DNA of 64,000 nt. Source: Tanytarsus gracilentus (Eukaryota; Arthropoda; Insecta; Diptera; Chironomidae). The DNA lies in contig JAXRKN010000032.1 in NCBI GenBank assembly GCA_038502055.1, positions 1,116,001-1,180,000 on the forward strand. The letters are read 5' to 3'. The notes beneath the pieces are model-generated. The model saw only the letters and a list, made by a program, of their open reading frames with translations, was not told where the DNA came from and did not search any database. Every line of letters starts with the position of its first letter. The stretch's first letter is position 1. Below, in pieces: positions 39,267 to 51,209 of this stretch. The position numbers and the translations under genes are program-made.

Positions 39267-39935
39267 TTATATGGCTTCATGGGTATCGTTGAACTCGTGA
39301 TTGGACCAGAAATCGATTGGCATTGATTCGTAACTTGACCAGGAATCGATTGACATACATGATTTTTCGAGTCGTGACCTATGGTCGTGCCACAGACAGC
39401 CAAAATGTCCATTTTTCAGAACTATGGCTTCATGGGTATCGTTGAACTCGTGATTGGACCAGGAATCGATTGATATAGATGATTTTTGAGGAATGTCCAT
39501 CATGGCCGGCCAGCAGTGCCATGGACAGCCAAAATGTCCATTTTTCAGAACTATGGCTTCATGTATCTCGTTGAACTCGTAATTGGACCAGGAATCGAAT
39601 GGCATTGATGATTTTTGATGAATGTCCATCATGGACGGCCAGTAGTGCCACGGACAGCCATAATGTCCATTTTTCAGAACTATGGCTTCATGGGTATCGT
39701 TGAACTCGTGATTGGACCAGGAATCTATTGATATAGATGATTTATGATAAATGCTAATCAAGGCCGGCCAGTAGTGCCACGGACAGCCAAAATGTCCATT
39801 TTTCAGAACTATGACTTCATGGGTATCGTTGAACTCGTAATTGGACCAGGAATCTAATGACATAGACGATTTTTGAGGAATGGTCGAACAGGACTGCCAC
39901 GGACAGCCAAAGTATCCGGATTGACTTAAACTCAT
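39267..39935 (-). CDS. Open frame through 129-bp minisatellite (222 aa)
   Basis: The array period is 129 bp (starts of ACTATGG at 39421, 39550, 39679, then ACTATG at 39808), a multiple of three, so one frame runs through about five units of 43 residues. Each unit carries EFNDTHEAIVLKNGH, then a G-C-P/L-W-H cluster and DSWSN. The frame opens at an ATG at 39935 and closes at TAA by 39267, near the array edge. Related arrays elsewhere in the window lose this frame through stops and 9-bp deletions. It is more likely a fortuitous or fossil frame in a mobile repeat than a host gene. No known family is recognised. Confidence 0.25.
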   Translation of the reverse strand: MSLSQSGYFGCPWQSCSTIPQKSSMSLDSWSNYEFNDTHEVIVLKNGHFGCPWHYWPALISIYHKSSISIDSWSNHEFNDTHEAIVLKNGHYGCPWHYWPSMMDIHQKSSMPFDSWSNYEFNEIHEAIVLKNGHFGCPWHCWPAMMDIPQKSSISIDSWSNHEFNDTHEAIVLKNGHFGCLWHDHRSRLEKSCMSIDSWSSYESMPIDFWSNHEFNDTHEAI

Positions 39936-40020
39936 TTTTTATGCACTTGATTTTCAAACACTGATCTGTTACAAGTGGGTTACGCGGCAACACCCACGTG
40001 TGGGTTTTGAAACATTTTTT

Positions 40021-43000
40021 CCATTACCATCATCATCTTTCTTTTGTTGCGGGGCGATAGATGTAAAAGATCATTTATAAAGTTCTGTGAAAGTTCGTGT
40101 CTTTGAGGAGAAAATTAAAGTTTTTGAAATTGAATTGTTTAAAGTTTTTTTCCTTAGTTAAATTTAACCCAAAATCAATTTCAACATTTTTTGCAAATTT
40201 AATATTTTATCATGATGCAAGTTGTGCTCAAATATTCTGAAATTCTTGTGATGTACCTTTTACTTGTAATGAAAACTCTCATTTTCTATCTACCGAGAAT
40301 TTCACATAAGAAGTTGGGGATAAAAATGCAAAACATTATAGAATTTCAAACATCTGAATGGAGCACAAAGGCTAAGTTTGATAGAACGGAATGCGAGTGA
40401 AATGTGCATGTCAAAAGCATTTCATACCTCATTTTATTTTATTTTATTTGATATCCCAATGGACTCTTTTTTACTGCCATGAATTTTTTCCTTTGAAATT
40501 GGGTTTGATAAAAATTCATCTGCAGAGATCGCTCATCCTTTTCACATGATTCGAGATACAGCTCAAAAGACGAATTTCCCTCTTAAGGTTTTTACTCGAG
40601 TCGTGATTTCCATCTAGAATGCTGTCAAAAGAGACCCTTTTCCATATTTCTTCCTCAGCTTCATGCTTTCAACACATTTTGCGAAATAAAGATTTGATTA
40701 AAGTGTCAAAGTCAGCTCACAACTTACCACAAAATTCTTGAGTTATTGAAGTTTCAATTAAATGTTCACCTTTTAATCTTCATCATCGTCTTTTTGGCTT
40801 ACCAACAGTTGTGTTTTATCGACGATGAAATACTCTTGAGGTTTATTATCATTGCCATTGTTTTATGGCAGACAAGCACACGTGTGTGTGTTAAAACCAA
40901 GCACATGTATGTCATTCAAAATGTAATAATCATTTTATTGCTATCTAATGCGCTCTCCACATCTCAATGATATTCAATTTCTTCCGGAGAAAAAAAGAAC
41001 TTTTTTCAGGGGTTGAAAAGAAATTTGAAATTTTATCAAAGATCCTATATCAACCCTCCATTTTGCACCCCTTTAAGTTTTTTCTTCGACTATTTTTTCT
41101 TTGTTATTTTCCAACCAGAAGAGATGAAAGAAAAGTTTTTCTTCTTTTGTGGGATTTTTTCGTCGAGAGAGGACCAAAAGAGAGCCCCAAAGTGAAATTG
41201 AGGGAAAACATACGCAAACTTTTTTTCTCCTTTCGTATTTTATTATTGTCCTGGGACGTTTGTGTTTGAGTTAAAGATTAAAAAGGTTTTCCTCGATGAG
41301 AAAGACGCTCACTACCTGAATTGGATCTAAATTGAATTATTTTCACGTGTCAATGGAATTTTTGTACCTTCTTTATTTTATGATTGACAAACATTCATTT
41401 TTTCAATTTCCGTTCGCAAGGACAATATTTAAGGAATAAATACGAAGCGAGAGAAGAAAATTAAATGTTTGTCGAAAAAATTTATTGGCTCTAATCGATT
41501 GTGTGAGTATGAACTGTGAAAAAATGAGAGGATTTAAAAATTAAGTTAGAATTTAAATTCTTTTTAATAATTAAAATCAGCAAAATTTTTATGAAGAAAT
41601 TTTGTTTAAATTCTATTTAAATTAAGGCATGACTTCATTGACGAATGACTCCTAAAAAGAAAATATGTCTTCGTCAATAGAAAAACACATTTTGTGTTGT
41701 ATTGACTCGATGTTGTAACAACTGTCAATTTTTTATGTCTTTCTCTAGAGAGGAAAAGTTCAAGATATTGAAAAATGTCATTAAATTAGGCTTAAAAGCT
41801 TGAAAAGATTTGTTGAGATAATTTGCGTAAATTATGTGATTTTCTGATTTATTTGGTATTTCAAATTTATTTATAGCTTTTTTCAACTAACTTAATTTAT
41901 TTCCTAATTTAATTCAAAAAAAGATTTTGAAACACGATACCAAAATGTTTAAATTTGTTTCAAGTGTCGCCTTAAATCTCAATTATCTCTGGAGCAACAT
42001 ATTTTTCTTTCCAGCTAAACTGCGTTGAAATTTAAATGTTTTAAAGACACGCAATGAAAGTTTAACGATTGAAGTCAAGAAGCAAATTTTTCTCGCTCGT
42101 TGAAAGCTCGGAATTCATCCCAAGATTAATGACATTTGGTGGTAACTGATGACATTTTATCATATAAGCTTCATACACTCTCTGCTTCGATGTCTTTTTT
42201 TGCATACTAAGTGCTCTAGGGAGGAATTTTCTCCTCCGCAACATGATAAAATTGATGTTGTTAAACCTCCAACAAAGAGAAAAGCTCAACCTGACAGCAA
42301 TCAAATTAATGTCGTAAAGTTTCTGTCCTAAAATTTTCACTCCACGACTATATTCCATTTCACTTTGCCTGAAGGGCAGCAAAGAAAATTTTTTCATTTT
42401 CTTCTTTCATTTCAGTATGTTAAGAAAAAAGTTATCCACACCGATGACACTGTTTGTGGGCGAGCAAGTTCCATGAACAAGAAAAAACTTTATTATTTTT
42501 CACATAATTAATGAAAGTTTTTTTGCTTCCTGGAAATCAAAATCTTCAATGACGCCACAAAAAAAATATTTTCCTCTTTCCCATCTGTTGAGGATTGTCC
42601 ATCGCACTCACTCAACTTCAAGGCTTTCGGTAAATTTAATTATGTGTGAAAGAATACATTTTGCCTTTTTATTTATCATCCATTTCGAATCGTACAATAC
42701 ACATGCTGACTTATGATTGAGTTTTGTAAGGACGTGACATTTTGATGACAACATAATACACTTTATGAGAAGTTTTTTGTTGTTAGTTCGGAAAAAAGAC
42801 GAACTTAATTAATGTGTGGAGTGTGAAGAAAAAGAGTAGAGAAAAATGTCCATTGATGGCAGCAAATCGAAGAGAAAAAGAAAAATTCTGCTTGTGGCAT
42901 TTCGAGCGAGTGAAAGATAAAGATGTGAAATATGCGAGAAAGATAGAAGGTTCACCATTGAATGTACATGGCCGTAGTTGGTTATTCACGCTCTATATAC

Positions 43001-44085
43001 TTTCGATTGTCTCTTTAAATTACCAGGATTTTATATGCGTGAATGCTTATCGCACTCTATTTTTAGCGAGGTGTCCTAGTTTGATTTTTTCACTCTCTGA
43101 ATTGACTTCGAAACCTTTTAACAAATTCATTTCACTTCTTAACCTTCATGAAGGCCACGTGATGCTAAAACAAGAAAATAAAAGAAAATATTTTTGGTCG
43201 ATTTCAGCAACACACGCACTTTCCATTACATAAAAATGCTCGTAAATACCATTTTCCGTTTTCATTGCCCACCCAACGGTTCTCAGCAGAGCCAAAAATC
43301 CTCTTTTTCTTCGCCGTTTGATTAGTGATTAAATAAATATATACGAAGTTATCGATGGGAGCTTAATTACAAAAGAGAGCTCACTGATCTGAATTAGATA
43401 TCGAGAAAAAATAACTCGGATTAAATCAGAAATTCTTGTGCGTTTGTTAATGAATGTTTACAAGATCGACAAATTGAGTTCGTGATTCTAATGCTAAAAA
43501 GTTTTTTCTAAAGTAAATTTAATCTTGATTTTTTTGTCCTAAATTTAAAGCTTTAGAAATCTCAATTCAAAAGCTTTTTAGCGACAGCTTCTAAAGTGAA
43601 TTGTGATAATCTCGACAAGCGTGTTTTTAATAAAAGAAGATGTTCAACATCAGCAGAGCAGCCATTCATCATATTCAAAATAGAAAATAAAAATGTTGAC
43701 CACCCACTCGGTTATCTCGACAAAGCTTTTATGAAAATTCTCAATCTCTCTGTGGGCGGCGAGAAAATATTTTTATTGTTGTGCTCTAACATGGAATTAA
43801 CACCACAGTGAATCTCAATTAACAAGAAATTGTGGGAATTCAGTATAAAGTCATTCATGTAGAAAATAGATGCTAAAATGGGTGGACATTAGACAAGGCA
43901 TATAAGTCTTGACATGAAGTTCGCCTTCTTCTATAGATCTAACCAAAAAAGAGAGTGTGTGATTAAATAACATTGAGGAAGATAAGCGAAAGTGATATAT
44001 TTATAAATGTGTTCCGAAAAACGACAGTTTTATTGCCGAGAGTGCTTTCTATGTACAGACATGCCACATTATATGTTATGAGGGA
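40021..44085. other. AT-rich noncoding stretch
   Basis: No recognisable exon. The longest frame (42814-43233 plus, 139 codons) has no motif, and a 68-codon frame overlaps it on the opposite strand, so it is treated as chance. No repeat of the families described elsewhere was recognised here. Confidence 0.5.
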
Positions 44086-44091
44086 TTTATT
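44086..44091 (-). terminator. Polyadenylation signal of the lipase gene
   Basis: AATAAA on the minus strand, about 40 bases after the lipase stop codon, a suitable place for 3' end formation. Confidence 0.5.
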
Positions 44092-44131
44092 TTCCGCTAT
44101 TATTCATCTTTTTTCTTCTCAATCGTCAGCA

Positions 44132-46212
44132 CTAAGTGCTAAGACCATCATCTTGTGTTTTCTTTATGGCACTGAGACCAAAGGGAGACTCGCTGCCAGT
44201 CCTCAAGAAGAAATTTCCTTTTGTATTGTTCTTGCACGCAAAACCCATGGGCACTTCTTGTTGATTGCACGCATTGATTTGAAAGGAGTGCAACGATCCA
44301 CATTTCTTGGCCATAAAAGCATTTTCATTTCCTTCGTAGACGGTTTCAGCGTAATACTCCCAAGCTCTAAAATATATATTAATGAGTTTGTGCGAGGGGT
44401 TTGACACTGTGAATTACCTCGAGTGAGAGCAAAAGATTGTTAAGCAACCAGGCATTAATGACACCATTCCGTTTGGATAGAAATCTAGTAATTTATTCGC
44501 GAGAAAGAGCAACAGATAAAATTAATTAATTCAGTTGATATCACAATCGACCTGACCTGCATCGCCAACCGGCTCCGATTTTCCCAAGCCACCACAGTCG
44601 GAGTGAATAATATCTGTGAGTTAGAAAGAAAATAAAAAATTATCCTCACGACTCAAATGAAAAATGCTGATGACAAGCTCGTGATGAAAATATTCTATCA
44701 ACACTCTCGCATGAATGCGTATGTGAGCGACATTTCTCTTCTACTCATTTCGCTTCCTTTAATCTTCTCACCGCCACCATTGCTGTTAACTTAATTTTTC
44801 CGTTATCACTTACCGACAAACTCTGCGTCACCTCGAAAAAGAGTTTGAAGCGATTCGCCTGCGGGGGTAAAAAAGTTTATAAAATTAAGTTAAGGGAAAT
44901 TCTTTTGAGCATTATAGCATGATTCCACCATCACGGTAAGGTGTGACGTGTTTCTGTTAGCAATTCCCACAACTCAACTGTAAGAATTTGATTACACAAT
45001 GTAAAGTCAGCAGAAAAAGTTGAAACAACTTCCTTCTCGACATCATCATCATCGTTGTCGATAGAGTTTTGATGGTGGAAAATTTACTTTATTCTACTTA
45101 CCTTCATTGAAGCATGGCTTTCATGTACATGATGATCAAGAATAAAGAGAGATTTAAAAGTTTTTAATGAAGTTCTTAAGAGAGAGGAAAATTTATTCAG
45201 AAGACTTTCTCACCTTGGCCGGGTCGAAACCCGTGATACGAGGCAAAAGTTTTCCAGTTTTTTCTTGGAAAGTTTTACCAGCATGTCCCGCGATGTGAGC
45301 ACCTGGAAGTTTTGAAATTCCAATGATATTTAAAAAAATTCAACGGATTTAAATTATTTGAATACCTCTTTTGTTTTTTAAGCTTGCCCAACGAAATTTT
45401 TAAAAAAATTATTTAACGGATTTAAAAATTTTGAAAATTTTTTTATAAATTTTTTGAAAATCGTTTTGATTTTAAAAAGAATTATAACTCACCCAAGGAA
45501 TGACCCATGACATGAATATTTTCCAAAGGCACGTAATTAATTAACTCCGAAAGTCCATCACCGACAGCCACTCCCAGTTGTCTTGTATTAAAGGCACTCC
45601 ACGCGTACAACGTATCGACATATCGAGCGGTATCAATTAAAACAAAATTCGTATCGCCACGTGATTCATATGCCTTCCACATTTCATTGGCCGCGGTATT
45701 TTCTGCATCAATATCAGTCGTCCATCCCGTTATCATAATCACGACTTTCTTCTTAGGATCAAACTTTTCATGCGCCCACAGCAGCAGTGATTGTGTTACG
45801 GGAATTGAAATGTTTTCCGCTTCAGTGAGCAGGACATAGTTGATTTCATCGTTTGAAGGTTGCTTCCATGAGCTCGTACTATTGCCAGCAGCAAGTGCGA
45901 TTGAACCTATTGAGAATTGTGAAAGCAGCTTTGTGAAGAAACAGCATTGAAAATAACTGTCAACTTACACAGCTTGTCAATGCCCGATAAAAGCAATTCA
46001 AAAGGCAAACCGAGCAACGCTTGTTTCGGTATTTGATACAAATTTTCGGCTGTTGGAATGAGATCGGGTACTTTCTTCGCAATTCCTTTGCCAACATTTA
46101 CTCCTAATTTACCGACGTCCGAAGCTTTACCTAAGATATCACCAAAGCCAGCATGACAGTAGGGCAGTGCGATTGTTGCTATGCAATAAACTAAGAAGAC
46201 TGATATTTTCAT
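44132..46212 (-). CDS. Secreted lipase / phospholipase A1-like, pancreatic lipase family
   Basis: Eight exons join in frame with GT-AG introns: 46212-45969, 45906-45493, 45302-45214, 45117-45102 (16-nt microexon), 44858-44814, 44613-44557, 44484-44418, 44366-44132, giving 388 residues. The protein has a signal peptide (about residues 1-21), a helical N-terminal extension (22-80) and the lipase core. It shows the nucleophile elbow GHSLGAHIAGHAGK (Ser218), RITGFDPAKPCFNEG (Asp246) and CSHSRAWEYYAET (His309). The triad is complete, so activity is likely. The family cleaves acyl esters of glycerolipids or phospholipids outside the cell. Only four residues separate Cys302 and Cys307, where pancreatic lipase has its lid of about 22 residues; lidless members often act as phospholipase A1 or have altered substrate range. 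Introns run from 51 to 243 nt. Substrate is not determined by sequence. Confidence 0.93.
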
Positions 46213-49200
46213 TGTGAAATGTCGGTGTCAGAGCTTGTGACCTGCTCGTGTACGGGAAAAGGTAATTGCTATTTGTTAACCTCTTAAAGCTTCGTTTGCA
46301 AGAATAAAAAAAGAGAGAGAGGTGATTTATTTTTATTTGTACTTCCGACAAACTCTTCATTAATGAAACATGCGCTGCCTTTTCTTCTTCTTCATTACCG
46401 TCGCAGCTTTTTCAATATGTCCTTTTCCATCGCATTCGCTAACTTGTTTACTCTTCTCGCGCGCTCACTAATTCGAAACGAGAATTGAGTGCTACGTGTT
46501 GCTGAAGCTTTTGATTAATCATCTCAGTGAAATTTGCTTTGAAAATTTGTTGAAAATTATTGAGCTTTTATTTCATAAGAGCTTAAATCTAAGCTTTTAT
46601 TGCTTGAGATTTAGATTTATTTTATTGCAAAACTTTAATGAAATATTTCAAAAGCTCAATAAAGCTTTAAAAAAATTCCAGTTTTGTCTCCTTAAAAAAG
46701 CTTTTAAATAAATCAAGCAAAGATGTTTAAAATACTAAACTTTTTCCGCTCTAAAAAATTTGACTTTTATTAATTTTTCACAACTCACGAATGTCTTCTC
46801 GGAAAGAATCTTTTCCGTTTTTTTTTTCATAATAAAATTCCATAAAATTTGCAATTAAAATTGAAAAGCTTTTCATGAGAACGGAAACTCCGCTGAAAAC
46901 ATTTATTTTCTTTCCTATTCTTATATGGCTCTTAATGAATACTTTTAATTTCCACTTGGACGCACATCGAAATGTGTTACATACAGAAGCGCAAAATGGA
47001 AATGTATTGTATGCGGTCAGAAAATTGCCATGACACAATCCATCTCCTCCTTCGTAGTTTCATTCGTAATAAAACATGCTTCTGAGTTATTTACTTTACT
47101 CCTCACATCCTAACGATAATTTCATTCGAGGAAAGTGTTTGAAGGTCTTTTGGGTGCTATCACAATGAAACGCTATTCAATTCAATCAACTTTATTGATA
47201 TTTTATGATTATTTTTCTTGAATGCATCTCAAGGGTAAAATGCTCTGCCTTCTCATTGATGAAAGTGATTTAATGATTTCAATCTACATGTCAATTGTCT
47301 CCCTTGTCTACGCTTGGAATTAATTATTTAATTTCATTAGCAGCTTTCCCTACTCAAAGTGCTGTAAAACACATGCGATCATGAACGTATGGAAAAAAGC
47401 TTTCGGCTGCCGGCTTTATGGCGGACTATAAAAAATCTTATTCAATGGATTTTTATTTCCAGCGGATTTTCTTTTGTAATCTCCCTTATATTTGCATGCG
47501 CTTGGTAATGGCGCGTAAGTAAAGGGATACTGGGGATTTGATGCTGTGCCTCTACTGGAATTATTTTAATTTTTTTCGATTTGAGAAGAAAGAAAATGGA
47601 ATTTTAAAACATCTTTGCTGAAGATGCGCCCAAAAAAGCGACATATTTTAAGTCTCATCTGTTTTCGATTTAACCCTCAAATGCACACCCTAGTTTAAGC
47701 TTTTATGATCTTTATGTTGGCATCTTTAGTAGTTCACACACGTTTGGAAGATCAAAAATGCGTGAAAGAATTTTTTTTGAATAAAATTTAAAGGGTTGAA
47801 AAATTTGAATTTTTTTCGAAAATTTCTCGCAATTTTTTTTTATAAAATTATTAAAAAGAGCTTTATTGAAACTTAAAAAGCTCATTTTCAGTTATCATCC
47901 CTTAAAAACTCTCGAGAGACTCATCACTCGTAAATGCGTGTGCATGAGACATCAACTGAAGATATGATTGTAGAAAAGTTTTATATTTTCTTCGAACGTT
48001 TCAATTTTTCCGTTCCAAAAAAAACATTCAAATGGCAAACTTTCGAGGTTGAGAAAAAAACACAAAAACTTCAGTCATAACCGCCTCCAACTCAAATTCA
48101 TAAAGAATTTTTCTCTTTTGTTTTTATCATCATTTCCTTTTTTCTTTGGAGAAAAAATTTGAAAGAATAAAAATATATTCAGTACAAAGAAAGTGAGGAA
48201 AAATTTATGTTACAATATTTCCACAAGCGAGAGCTCATGTGAGGGTAAAAAATTTTATTATATCCACTTTTTCTTCCATCTTTATGTGCAAAAGCAACAG
48301 AGAGCGAAAATTGCCATTTGATGAAGCTTTAAAAGGTGAACAAATTGAAAAACTTTGTGCCAGCACATACACACTCATGCACGATGGCTATATGTATGAC
48401 ATGTGCAAACAGTTGGCAAATAAGAGAATCTTTCTTTCAAACGATAACAGGAAAATGGCAAAGCTTAAGTTGAAATTCTCGTGGTGTTGACAAATTGTTG
48501 ATGGAGTGATGAGGAATTGCCGACAATTTACACGCATGAATTTTTGCACGAGAAAATTGAATTTGAAAAATTATAATAATTTGAGACTAAATTTTCAACA
48601 TTGTTAAATTTGCCCGCATGTTCACGACTCTCAATAAATTCAACGCAATTACAGAGATTTCACTCCTCTCGAATGGTGTAAAGAGTTTCTTCGCATTTCC
48701 GTCGCGAAATATCACAAAGTATTAAGGAAAGAATCAATCTTCATACATTTTGGCGGTTTCTCATGTGTGAAATTTTGAAAGAAAAAACTTTTTCATTTTC
48801 TCTCGTTACAAAAAGTTTTTCGTTCAATTTAACGGCAATGCAGCACATCATCAACTCAGAGAGTAAAAACTAAATGACAAAGAATTAATTGCTTCAAAGA
48901 CTGAATGTGCTTAAAAGGAAAGTTTGTTTGCTTTTAAAGGAAGGCGCCAATTTATAAAAGTTTTAAACTTCAGTTCACCTAACTCGAATTATTTCAATAA
49001 ATGCGTCGCCACTCCACTAAGGATTTTAATGTGCATTATTTTCGAAAATAATGAAAAATTGCTTCCATTAAAATAAATCGCTGCTTTACAAATAAGAACA
49101 ATTCAGAGCTACTTAAGGCATCGTTGCTTGCAAAATTTTCCACTCCTAGCTTTCATTTTTCCATCAAGTACTTTTCTATTACGAGCATACTTGAACGTAT

Positions 49201-49220
49201 GTGCAGTAAAAATTACATAC

Positions 49221-49345
49221 GAAGGGTGAAATACTCTGGTTTATAAATTTTTCACTTTTATGTTATTTATGAAAATAAAATTTTAATTTTAAAACACCTA
49301 TATTTTTTTAAAATTTCATTTTGAGCCAAAGTTTCACACCCCTCG
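49221..49345. repeat. Short hairpin element, diverged ends
   Basis: Left end CGAAGGGTGAAATACTCTGG and right end CCAAAGTTTCACACCCCTCG are imperfect inverted repeats around an AT-rich centre. It is a probable diverged member of the AGGGGTGGACACT family. Confidence 0.4.
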
Positions 49346-51155
49346 AACGCATTTTATAAAAACTTTTCATCTCCATTCTTTTCCGCCCTCAATTACACTC
49401 AAGTGTTTTGTGTTTGCAATTTTTCACACGTCTTTCAATAACATAGAGACGAGAAAAGGGGCTTAATATGGTAAATTGTTATGAAAAAATTGCCGTAATA
49501 GAGCTTTTTAGATGTAAGAAGCTCTTCTTCACTATAAGCTAAGATTATCGTCATAAATGCCTTGACTGAGTAGGATAAAATCCTTTCTCACGTTCTCGCC
49601 TTTTTTCAATAATATTTTTTTACTAGACGAGACAATGAAAATCTCGTTAGATGCTGAAGTTTTACGGGCAACACATTTTGCTTTATTAAATCACTAAACT
49701 TTTTGCGAGCACACGTTTCTTGATTGAATATTTCAAAATTTTTTGAAAGAAAGAAAAAGAAAAGACGGCGAAAGTGTTTACGTAAAATTAAGTGCATAAA
49801 ACTCACGAAAAAAAATCTCAATCCGCTGTTGAGCAAAGTTAAGGCACGACTGTCAGTCGAGAACTGAAATTCTCAGACTGATCGACTTAATAATTTAAAT
49901 GCTTTTTGTGTTTTGCTTTAAAATGAAGTTTTATGCAAGTCTGAGTCATTTTTCGTTGGGGATAAACTTGTTTTTTGTTCACTGATTTGTTAATTATTCA
50001 CGGCACAAATTAGAACTCATTAATTTAAATTTTAAATCATTGAAAAAAAAAATTGAGATTAAGATAAATTTTTCATAAAAATCGAAAGGGTAAAAAATAA
50101 ATTCTAAAAATTTAACGGTCACATTATTTTTAAATTTAATTATTCATCCTTATTTAGAAAACCGAAACGTCAATTAGAAAGCTCTAATTGACATGAAAAT
50201 TTATCACTAATTAGTTTCACATTAATCATCGATGATTAAATTCAAATTAGTCATGAAAAAATTGAAGTTTCGTGTCCATTTAATTTTGACCCGCCTCGCA
50301 CATCTTTAACTTTACCCTCTTTTTCAAGCAAATGACTTTGGTAAATAAAAAAATGATCTCATAATTGAAAAAGCTTTCTTTCATCAGTGTTCAATGAATA
50401 CAATCGTTGATAGAGAAAAGCAAAGAAGCTTAACTGAAATTGAATTCTCATATTCTTTAGCGTATGCGAATAAATTGCTACTGTATTGCAACTCACCTCA
50501 TGCATAATTCAATTGCATTTTTAATAAATTAAATTCATTAGTCATTCTCTGAAAATTGGATTTGAAATAGAGCTGAAATAAATTTTTAAACAGATTAAAG
50601 AGTGACAGGGGAGACTTTGAAAGGGTAGGAATATTAGATTAATTTTTATAATTTATTTTAAGCTTTTGAAAATTTTGAATTTTAAAAAATTAATTCAAAA
50701 ATTATAGTTTTAAAAAACTGATTTAAAAATATTTTAAAAATGTGCCATCCTTGTTCTTTTCATGCAATTTTTACATCAGTTATTAATTTGATAATTTAAA
50801 TGCGACGTCCTTGATAACACTTTAGCATCTACGTCAATTTGTCATCTCGATGCACAATCTTGAACTTGGGTATCAAACTTGTTTTCACCTTGACAATAAT
50901 TCGCTAAATAATTACATCAATAAATAATCAAAGTGCAAACATTAATTGTGATAAAAAGTTGAATGTTTATTATGGCTTCTTCCATTTAAAGTAAGTTGAC
51001 TAAAAAGTTTTATTTCTTTTTAATATGCGTTGCTTGATGTGAGGAAGTAGAATGTGAAAAAAATTATTTACATACGATTGTTTATAATTTTTTCACATGA
51101 TCGCAATGCTGCATATTTTTTGTGAAATAATAAAGTGTAAAATTTTTACTAAATG

Positions 51156-51209
51156 CAATGGTTGGGAACTTTTTAAGTATAAAATTTTTAATTTAAGTTC
51201 CAATCCTTG
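51156..51209. repeat. Short hairpin element, 54 bp
   Basis: Left end CAATGGTTGGGAACTT and right end AAGTTCCAATCCTTG pair imperfectly across a short AT-rich loop. It is a compact, diverged relative of the hairpin family. Confidence 0.4.

Larger units (their letters stand above)
39015..40020. mobile_element. Compound repeat, copy 3, with hairpin ends
   Basis: The left end holds GCGTAACCCAC-AAA-GTGGTGTAACGC, itself a near-palindrome. The right end holds GTTACAAGTGGGTTACGC followed by the hairpin ACCCAC-GT-GTGGGT. GCGTAACCCAC is thus inverted between the ends. The 9-mer ACATTTTTT occurs at both borders (39015-39023 and 40012-40020) and may be a target duplication, although it is AT-rich. A CCGT microsatellite lies at about 39066-39103. 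The core is a 129-bp minisatellite related to the 5.6 and 13.4 kb arrays, but the flanking modules differ from theirs. Confidence 0.7.

Noticed and set aside
42814..43233. 139-codon plus-strand open frame
   Set aside because: No recognisable domain, a 68-codon opposite-strand frame overlaps it, and no leader or splice context was found. Chance in AT-rich DNA is more likely.
43973..44404. 143-codon plus-strand open frame
   Set aside because: It is antisense to the last lipase exon, which has clear family similarity on the minus strand. No motif supports the plus frame.
44521..44560. Lipase ending early at GQVDCDIN and a stop
   Set aside because: A GTCAGG donor within that stretch and exons at 44484 and 44366 supply the DFYPNG segment, the catalytic His and the normal C-terminus.
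47041..47060. Search for conserved microRNA genes in noncoding stretches
   Set aside because: None of the common insect microRNA mature sequences I could recall was recognised by eye anywhere in the window. Absence cannot be proven without a computed search.
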